From contig JALHNB010000052.1 of assembly GCA_022843745.1 (NCBI GenBank), positions 1 to 34,565 of the forward strand: a DNA stretch of 34,565 nucleotides, read 5' to 3'. This DNA is from Anaerolineae bacterium (GTDB lineage Bacteria > Chloroflexota > Anaerolineae > Aggregatilineales > Phototrophicaceae). Below, piece after piece: positions 29,828 to 34,565 of the stretch (the first letter of the stretch is position 1; the number at the start of each line of letters is the position of its first letter). Made by a program: the position numbers and the translations under genes. The notes under the pieces are model-generated. The model was not told the origin of the DNA and did no database searches. It saw only the letters and a program-made list of their open reading frames with translations.

Positions 29828-30994
29828 ATGACAATTGACTCAGACATCACGATGAGTCCAGAACAAAAGATACGAGTTGCCATCGTCGGGCTAGGGTTTG
29901 GGGCGGCGTTTGTGCCGAGCTATCTGCACCATCCCAATGTCGAAAGTCTGACGATCTGCGACGCGGATGAGGAAAAACTAAATCTGATCGGGGATCGGTA
30001 TAACGTCGAAAAGCGCACGACCCGTCTGGATGATATTCTCAATTCCAGCGAAATCGACGCGGTTCACCTGCTCACGCCGATCCCGCTGCATGGTCAAAAT
30101 GCGGTGAGTGTGCTGGAAGTATGCAAGCATTGTGCTTGCACAGTCCCGATGGCGACTAATCTGGATGACCTCAAGGCGATTGTCGCGGCGCAGCGCAAAA
30201 GCGGCAAAAATTACATGGGTATGGAGACGGCGGTTTATACGCGGCGCTTCCTGTATGTCAAGGAGATGCTCGAAAAGGGCGAGATCGGCAAAATCCAATT
30301 TTTGCGCGGCGCACATTATCAGGATATGGAGGGGTGGCCTTCGTACTGGATGGGCTTGCCGCCGATGTATTACGCCACCCACGCGATTGGGCCGATTTTC
30401 GCGCTGGCGAACACACGCGCAAAAGCCGTCCACTGTTTTGGTTCGGGCGTGATGCGCCCGGAACTTCATGAGCAGTATGGCAATCCGTATCCAGTCGAGA
30501 CGGCGATTTTTGAGATGGACAGCCCAACCCCGCTGGCGGCGGAAGTGACACGCTCACTTTTCCACACCGCGCGGGATTACACCGAAAGTTTTAACGTCTA
30601 CGGCGAAAAGGCGACGTTTGAATGGGAGCAGATCGAGGACGAGCAGCCGATTGTGTTCCGAATGGAAGCGCAGGAGGGCAGGGGCAGCAAAATTGCGTTT
30701 GAGCGCATCGACGCGCCGGATCGACAGGATTTGCTGCCGAAGGAAATCGCGCGGTTCACCCAGCGCAGCATCTATGACGAAACTGATCCGCATCGCTCAT
30801 TCTTGCAGGGTGGGGGGCACGGCGGGTCGCACCCGCATCTGGTACACGAATTTGTCAGCAGCATCATTGAAAATCGCCAGCCCTGGCCGGACGCGGTCAC
30901 GACAGCGAATTGGGTCGCGGCGGGAATCTGCGCTCACGAATCGGCGATGCAGGGTGGGGCGCGAGTGGAGATACCGGATTTCAGTAAGCTTTAA
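29828..30994 (+). CDS. Gfo/Idh/MocA-family oxidoreductase with atypical catalytic motif
   Basis: A 388-residue Rossmann-fold oxidoreductase. GLGFGA at residues 21-26 binds the dinucleotide; LTPIPLHGQNAV follows strand 4 as in the family. The usual EKP catalytic motif is replaced by CTVPMATN (104-111), so the conserved lysine is absent. The C-terminal part is complete (YATHAIGPIFALANTRAKAV; FNVYGEKATFEWEQ), and GGHGGSHPHLVHEFVSSI precedes the end, as in longer relatives of inositol or glucoside dehydrogenases. AGGAAA lies about 12 bases before the ATG. The altered motif suggests a different chemistry or a non-redox role, but a lineage-typical variant is also possible. Confidence 0.9.
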   Translation: MTIDSDITMSPEQKIRVAIVGLGFGAAFVPSYLHHPNVESLTICDADEEKLNLIGDRYNVEKRTTRLDDILNSSEIDAVHLLTPIPLHGQNAVSVLEVCKHCACTVPMATNLDDLKAIVAAQRKSGKNYMGMETAVYTRRFLYVKEMLEKGEIGKIQFLRGAHYQDMEGWPSYWMGLPPMYYATHAIGPIFALANTRAKAVHCFGSGVMRPELHEQYGNPYPVETAIFEMDSPTPLAAEVTRSLFHTARDYTESFNVYGEKATFEWEQIEDEQPIVFRMEAQEGRGSKIAFERIDAPDRQDLLPKEIARFTQRSIYDETDPHRSFLQGGGHGGSHPHLVHEFVSSIIENRQPWPDAVTTANWVAAGICAHESAMQGGARVEIPDFSKL

Positions 30995-31156
30995 AAAGCT
31001 ACAAACCAATTTATCCCTTCGTGGTGGCTGTATTGCTGGTGATGAACCTTCGCGTTATTCTCATGCGCTAGGGTGAGAAAATCTGGCTTGTCAAGTTTTG
31101 GTGAGGGTAGATAGGGCGGGTCTGAGTGGGTATGTAAATGAGAACCCCTCCCCCGG

Positions 31157-31189
31157 CCCCTCCCCATTTCGCAAGCTCATGGAGAGGGG
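31157..31189. repeat. G/C-rich palindromic repeat, inverted copy
   Basis: Exact reverse complement of the 33-nt palindromes at 3682-3714 and 34061-34093 (arms CCCCTCCCC / GGAGAGGGG around ATTTCGCAAGCTCAT). Confidence 0.9.
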
Positions 31190-31209
31190 AGTTATGCGGA
31201 GGCTGATCT

Positions 31210-31286
31210 GGGCGCAATAATTGTTCTGTCCCGCAAATAACTCGGTAATCGCGAACCGTTTTCGTAGGGGCGCAAGGCTTGCGCCC
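31210..31286. repeat. Left part of a GGGCGCAATAAT element with palindromic core
   Basis: Begins GGGCGCAATAATTGTTC like the element at 3439, then CAAATAACTCGGTAATC and the palindrome GTAGGGGCGCAAGGCTTGCG... (31264-31286). Very similar to 11250-11312. Confidence 0.75.
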
Positions 31287-31319
31287 TCATGAACCTGTTT
31301 CCGGCGTAATTATGGGAAA

Positions 31320-31390
31320 GAGCAATAATGGGCTTTCAGAACATAAATCGGATGTTGTTTTCGTAAGGGCGCAATATATTGCGCCCCTAC
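31320..31390. repeat. Repeat inverted relative to 3560-3608, ending in a palindrome
   Basis: AGCAATAATGGGCTTTCAGA and AATCGGATGTTGTTTTCGTA match the reverse complement of 3560-3608. The palindrome at 31363-31390 (GTAAGGGC / GCCCCTAC around GCAATATATTGC) has the same centre as 14704-14723. Confidence 0.75.
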
Positions 31391-31613
31391 AAACGCGACG
31401 CTTGAATATCCGGTTTAAATCTCAAAAAACTATTAATGCGCCCCTACCCAAAAACACCGCTGACTTCCCAAAAGTGTCGCTTTGAGAGCCATGAAATGGG
31501 GATTTAGGTTTCAACGCGATCTGAAACCTTCCCCTACTGAATATCATCGTCTGCATATACGTTTGAATATGCACTTTTAAAAAAGCTAACCGCTAATCGC
31601 TAAAGGTTACACA

Positions 31614-32546
31614 ATGATTGTTTCTGTTACCGCCAACACGACGCTCGACCACACGGTTTATGCGCCAAAATTCGCGCCGTATCACACTGTCCGCGCCACC
31701 CAATCGACGATGAGCATGGGCGGCAAGCCCACCGATGCCTCGTGGATGCTGGGCGAACTGGGAATCCCCAGCCTCGCGTTGGGATTCGCGGCGGGCGTGA
31801 CCGGGCAGTATGTCGCAACGCTGCTGCAAGAAAAGGGCGTGACAACGGATTTTATCGAGGTCGGCGGCAGGACGCGCATCAACACGGTGATCGCGTTTAA
31901 CGATGGCACGGGGCAATTTACGGTCACGACCTCGACGCTGGAGGTCAAGCCAGAGCATGTTGAGGCGCTGCGCGAACGTTATATTCGGGCGCTGGGGGAG
32001 GCGACGTGCGTGGTTCTCGGCGGGACGCTGCCAAAGGGGATGTCACCCTCGTTTTACACGGAATTTATCAAGCTGGCGCGAGAACGGGATATTCCGGTGG
32101 TTTTTGATGCCGACGAGCCGAACCTGAGCGCGGGGCTGGCGGCGAGTCCGACTCTGTGCAAGCCGAATCATGACGAATTGGGCGCACTTTTTGGGCGGAC
32201 GATTGAAACAGTCGAGGAGGCGTATCAGGCCGGGCGCGAATTATTGGCGAAATATGGCACGTGGCCGATCATCACGCTGGGGGCGAAGGGTGGGCTGGCA
32301 GTGCTGCCGGATAAGGCTTATTTTATTCCGCCGCTGAAGGTCGATCTCGTCAGTTCATCCGGCGCGGGTGATGGCGTTCTGACTGGATTGACGGCGGCGA
32401 TGGCGCAGCGGCAGCCGATTGAGGAGGGCTTGCGGCTGGGATTCGCGACGGCGGCGGCGGTTTTGCTTCATCCGACGACGGGTTACTGCGAACGCAAGGA
32501 TATTGAGGGATTTTTGCCGCAGATCGAACTTGTGCCGTATCCATGA
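31614..32546 (+). CDS. PfkB-family sugar (hexose-phosphate) kinase
   Basis: A 310-residue ribokinase-superfamily kinase resembling 1-phosphofructokinase/tagatose-6-phosphate kinase proteins. It starts with MIVSVTANTTLDHT, contains MGGKPTDASW (35-44, substrate loop), VVLGGTLPKGMSP, LCKPNHDELG (181-190), and the PfkB signature SSSGAGDGVLTG (247-258) with catalytic base Asp253. AAAGG lies about six bases before the ATG. It ends six bases from the convergent FHA gene. The phosphorylated sugar cannot be specified; 1-phosphofructokinase-like activity is the closest guess but no PTS or fru partner is nearby. Confidence 0.92.
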   Translation: MIVSVTANTTLDHTVYAPKFAPYHTVRATQSTMSMGGKPTDASWMLGELGIPSLALGFAAGVTGQYVATLLQEKGVTTDFIEVGGRTRINTVIAFNDGTGQFTVTTSTLEVKPEHVEALRERYIRALGEATCVVLGGTLPKGMSPSFYTEFIKLARERDIPVVFDADEPNLSAGLAASPTLCKPNHDELGALFGRTIETVEEAYQAGRELLAKYGTWPIITLGAKGGLAVLPDKAYFIPPLKVDLVSSSGAGDGVLTGLTAAMAQRQPIEEGLRLGFATAAAVLLHPTTGYCERKDIEGFLPQIELVPYP

Positions 32547-32551
32547 GCTAC

Positions 32552-32956
32552 TCAATAGAAAATGTGCATGACCAGACTGCCTAAACGAACCTCGTCCCCA
32601 TCGCATACGGAATGCCGATGGTAGGGACGCAGGCGCTCACCGTTGACATAGGTGCCATTGGTACTGCCCAAATCGTAGAGAATGACCGATTGTTCGCCTA
32701 ACTCCATGATGGCATGCTGGCGCGAAACCCCTTTGTCGATGGCACCATAGCCCGTTAAATCCACATCTGTTGACAGGAGCCTCTCTTTACTGGCGCGTCC
32801 CAAGGCTACTGGATGGGCGAGGCAGAGACGGATCGGTTTCGAGACACCGTAAATATGGAGATGAATCTGGGTAGCAGGCGTGAGTGCCATTCCGTCGAGC
32901 CGGATTTTAGAAAGTGCCTCTTCAACTTCGTACATATTGTTGACCGATATGTTCAT
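32552..32956 (-). CDS. FHA-domain protein
   Basis: A 134-residue single-domain phosphothreonine-binding protein. The FHA core is intact: VALGRAS (50-56, Gly-Arg), GVSRQHAIME (76-85, Ser-Arg-x-His) and DLGSTNGTYVNGERL (95-109, Asn-Gly), followed by DGDEVRLGSLVMHIFY. The first 45 residues are a non-FHA N-terminal extension (MNISVNNMYEVEEALSKIRL). Such proteins usually read Ser/Thr kinase signalling, but no kinase is in the window. AAAGG lies six bases before the ATG. It is convergent with the sugar kinase. Confidence 0.93.
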   Translation of the reverse strand: MNISVNNMYEVEEALSKIRLDGMALTPATQIHLHIYGVSKPIRLCLAHPVALGRASKERLLSTDVDLTGYGAIDKGVSRQHAIMELGEQSVILYDLGSTNGTYVNGERLRPYHRHSVCDGDEVRLGSLVMHIFY

Positions 32957-33306
32957 TTCAGGCCTTTTTCCGGCGCTCGTAAGCGCTATCTGTCACAGCG
33001 ATTGGTACGTGATATTGTCAGGAATATCATCGCGGTTCATATAAGCCTCGCGAAAATTCCCGATCAAATCAGGAAAGACTGACTATTTCAATATATCATA
33101 TAATTGTTTTACAATTGATCCGAAGGATGAATGTCACGATAAATTAATTACAGTTCAATTATTCGATATTTAGCGCGATAAAGACAGCAGGTGATTTTTA
33201 GCGCAGGTGGAAATTGTGTCGTCCCTGCGAGTCGATAGTGATTAGTCGATGGCAGGCGATCACAATGGTGGGTTCAAAAATTCAGCGGTGGTTAGTGTAG
33301 CAAGGT
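32957..33306. other. AT-rich intergenic region with small dyads
   Basis: No gene found in 350 bases. Dyads include TGATATT-N6-AATATCA (33010-33029), 50-70 bases upstream of the FHA start and a possible operator, and AATTGT-TTT-ACAATT near 33102-33116. The stretch 33085-33180 is clearly more A/T-rich than the rest of the window. Confidence 0.5.
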
Positions 33307-33615
33307 TTATCTGCTGCTGCGGTCTTCTTTGGCGCGGTTGGATAGATCATCTTCGTTATTTCCCGGCTCATGCGCGACGATTTTATCGCTCGGTATGGCC
33401 TTGATTTTCTGGTCATGATCTTTGACTGGCAGGTGTTTATCCAGTACCTCGCCGCCGCGATTATCACCCGTGCCACCCGTGTTCGAAACTTCGTCAATAT
33501 GTTCGCCAGATGCGATTTTTCCGCCTTCTCTGGCGAGTTTGCGCTGTTTTTCATCCGGCATATTGTCAACTTTGTAGTTGTCCGGGCGAATTTCGGGGTC
33601 TTTTTTGTCAGGCAT
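33307..33615 (-). CDS. Small hydrophilic, probably disordered protein
   Basis: A 102-residue protein dominated by D, E, K, N, R and G, with no hydrophobic core, signal peptide or membrane helix. It has a strong AGGAGG six bases before the ATG, so it is very likely translated. The motif REGGKIASGEHIDEVSNTGG loosely recalls the Gly-rich stress-induced (KGG/hydrophilin) proteins, but the match is weak. It shares the local pattern S-x-x-G-x-x-x-D-N-R-x-G-x-x-L-D with the hydrophilic protein at the right edge, so the two may be related. A desiccation or stress role is only a guess. Confidence 0.75.
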   Translation of the reverse strand: MPDKKDPEIRPDNYKVDNMPDEKQRKLAREGGKIASGEHIDEVSNTGGTGDNRGGEVLDKHLPVKDHDQKIKAIPSDKIVAHEPGNNEDDLSNRAKEDRSSR

Positions 33616-33831
33616 TTTGGGCCTCCTAGACTTTTTATCAGCATAAGCCTGTCCGAGGTGAAATAAATGGGTCAGGTAGGTGATCTCGGCACAGTCGATT
33701 TCGCGGGAATGTACAGGAAGGAGCTAACGCCCCCTTCCAAGGGTAGGTATTTCATGCTACCCCTTACCCTGATCCCTCCCTCTGGTCGTCCGCAAGCGAG
33801 TTGGGAACGGGATAGATTTTGGGTTTGTACC

Positions 33832-33886
33832 GCCTGGGGTTCAAAACCCCAGGCTAGATGGGAAATCAAGTCCACTGAAAGTGGAC
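33832..33886. repeat. Double stem-loop repeat
   Basis: Two perfect hairpins in series: GCCTGGGGTT / AACCCCAGGC (10-bp stem, 3-base loop, 33832-33854) and GTCCACT / AGTGGAC (7-bp stem, 3-base loop, 33870-33886), 15 bases apart. I recall similar two-hairpin repeats (CCTGGGGTT... and AGTCC...GGACT) from other bacterial genomes with dense intergenic repeats. Confidence 0.8.
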
Positions 33887-33992
33887 TCCTGAAAACCGTT
33901 CTGAACTTATGGCAACTTTCTTGCAAACCGCGCTAGAAAGTAACTACTCAGGTAGGGGCATAGTATCGAGTCTCCAACCGGGTTTGTTGCTC

Positions 33993-34110
33993 TAAACCCC
34001 TCCCTAAATCCCTCCCCACTTCGCTTTGCTCGTAGAGAGGGACTTGAAGACTGTCTGTCTCCCCTCTCCATGAGCTTGCGAAATGGGGAGGGGCTGGGGG
34101 AGGGGTAAGA
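33993..34110. repeat. Two G/C-rich palindromic repeats in series
   Basis: A divergent unit (CCCCTCCCTAAATCCCTCCC...GTAGAGAGGG) is followed by the exact 33-nt palindrome at 34061-34093 and a GCTGGGGGAGGGGTAAG tail. Confidence 0.85.
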
Positions 34111-34205
34111 TTCTGCTCATACCTGAATAGTTACGCTAGAAAAGTGCTCTATCTTCAACCGCAAGCGAGAGGGGAGCAATACAGAGGCAAAGATGCGATA
34201 ATTTC

Positions 34206-34565
34206 TTAGGCGCGGTTTCTATCGGCTTTCGCCGCTTCTTGCGTCGCACGGGTGCTGGCTCCGTCCAACGTGCCGTCGCGATTATCGCTTTTCGCACCAC
34301 TGCTGGTGACATCCGGCACGTGTCCGTTATCGGCTTCCCAACCTGCTTTTTTAGATTTATCATCCTTGGGCGATTTATCTTTGTTTTCGTCCGCGATCTC
34401 GGCTAATTTCTCGTCGTGTTCACCGATGGCTTCCTGGCCTTTCGGCTCGGCATCAATCACTTCCTGGGGATAGAAATCGTCAGCGGCTTCCTGCTGGTAG
34501 GGGGCTTGTGGCTGGGTACTGGCGGTGTCCACCCGTTTTTGCTCGGTGGGGCGGGATGATTCGTT
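34206..34565 (-). CDS. Hydrophilic, probably disordered protein, 5' end outside the window
   Basis: The frame is open from the window edge to the stop at 34206, giving at least 119 residues. A GTG at 34532 exists but eleven more codons (N-E-S-S-R-P-T-E-Q-K-R) continue upstream, so the real start is probably outside. Composition is strongly charged and polar (KDKSPKDDKSKKAGWEADNG, ATQEAAKADRNRA) with no membrane segment. It resembles the protein at 33307-33615 in composition and in an S-D-N-R-D-G-T-L-D segment. Function unknown. Confidence 0.7.
   Translation of the reverse strand, partial: NESSRPTEQKRVDTASTQPQAPYQQEAADDFYPQEVIDAEPKGQEAIGEHDEKLAEIADENKDKSPKDDKSKKAGWEADNGHVPDVTSSGAKSDNRDGTLDGASTRATQEAAKADRNRA

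Larger units (their letters stand above)
30995..31613. other. Repeat-filled intergenic region
   Basis: No gene recognised in 619 bases. It holds the inverted 33-nt palindrome (31157-31189), a partial GGGCGCAATAAT element (31210-31286), the segment inverted relative to 3560-3608 plus a palindrome (31320-31390), and a decayed end related to the ACACGACACTTTT element (about 31437-31480). Confidence 0.75.
33616..34205. other. Intergenic region dominated by repeats
   Basis: No convincing gene in 590 bases. It holds a GGGTAGGTATTTCATGCTAC variant near 33740, a double-hairpin repeat (33832-33886), two G/C-rich palindromes (about 33993-34110) and a half palindrome (about 34154-34176). Confidence 0.65.

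Noticed and set aside
33667-33936. Plus-strand 89-codon frame
   Set aside because: It runs through the dispersed repeats and the double hairpin; codon content follows the repeats, and no Shine-Dalgarno was seen at its start.

Overview
The window looks like an accessory-rich stretch of a bacterial chromosome, most likely from Chloroflexota (an Anaerolineae-type genome). I infer this from the gene mix: an XRE-STAND-TPR regulator, FHA and ParB-like proteins, several lineage-type hypothetical proteins and very dense palindromic intergenic repeats. No rRNA, tRNA, CRISPR array, transposase or phage structural gene could be recognised. The taxonomic call is inference; nothing here is a marker gene.

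Layout. 0-2.1 kb: edge of a minus-strand gene, then an OmpR-type response regulator and its HAMP histidine kinase (minus strand, coupled). 2.3-4.5 kb: Gfo/Idh/MocA oxidoreductase and a glucosamine-6-phosphate deaminase-like enzyme, separated by a long hairpin repeat. 4.7-7.9 kb: a small membrane protein carrying a 9-bp tandem repeat, divergent from a large XRE-STAND-TPR regulator. 8.1-10.2 kb: a TIM-barrel glycosidase-like protein and a secreted protein, convergent on a strong terminator. 10.5-13.4 kb: a frameshifted methyltransferase, an SDR gene with an in-frame amber codon, and a MerR regulator with a textbook MerR promoter/operator. 13.7-16.8 kb: ParB-fold protein, a second secreted paralogue, a DUF123 (GIY-YIG) protein and a tiny ORF. 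17.1-19.1 kb: parA-parB operon, with two copies of a 32-bp palindrome next to it. 19.4-26.8 kb: Cys-motif small protein, secreted TPR protein, GNAT acetyltransferase, a frameshifted methyltransferase-like gene, polytopic membrane protein with Asp-box motifs, DinB-like protein, a hypothetical protein, and an NAD-dependent epimerase. 27.0-29.6 kb: a DUF2461 gene followed by the broken remains of a second copy, whose middle is replaced by a DUF1801-SRPBCC gene pair. 29.8-34.6 kb: second Gfo/Idh/MocA oxidoreductase, PfkB sugar kinase, FHA protein and two very hydrophilic small proteins.

The most striking signal is the repeats. A G/C-rich palindrome family (arms CCCCTCTC / GAGAGGGG followed by a TGGGGGTGAGG-type tail) occurs about ten times between genes and also lies in frame inside coding sequence: two blocks in the epimerase, and the C-terminus of the DUF123 protein. 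A second family has a constant GTAGGGGC...GCCC(C/T)TAC frame around a variable but always self-complementary centre, and sits near the middle of small elements with three different terminal inverted repeats (GGGCGCAATAATG, ACACGACACTTTT, GTGTCTATCCG). Three genes carry a single disabling lesion (two homopolymer indels, one amber codon), which is either real decay or assembly error.

Functional links that can be drawn: the two-component pair is one operon; parA-parB is one operon; MerR probably autoregulates and may once have controlled the SDR gene downstream; the sugar-related genes (two Gfo/Idh oxidoreductases, deaminase, PfkB kinase, glycosidase-like protein) fit carbohydrate metabolism but are scattered and not one operon.
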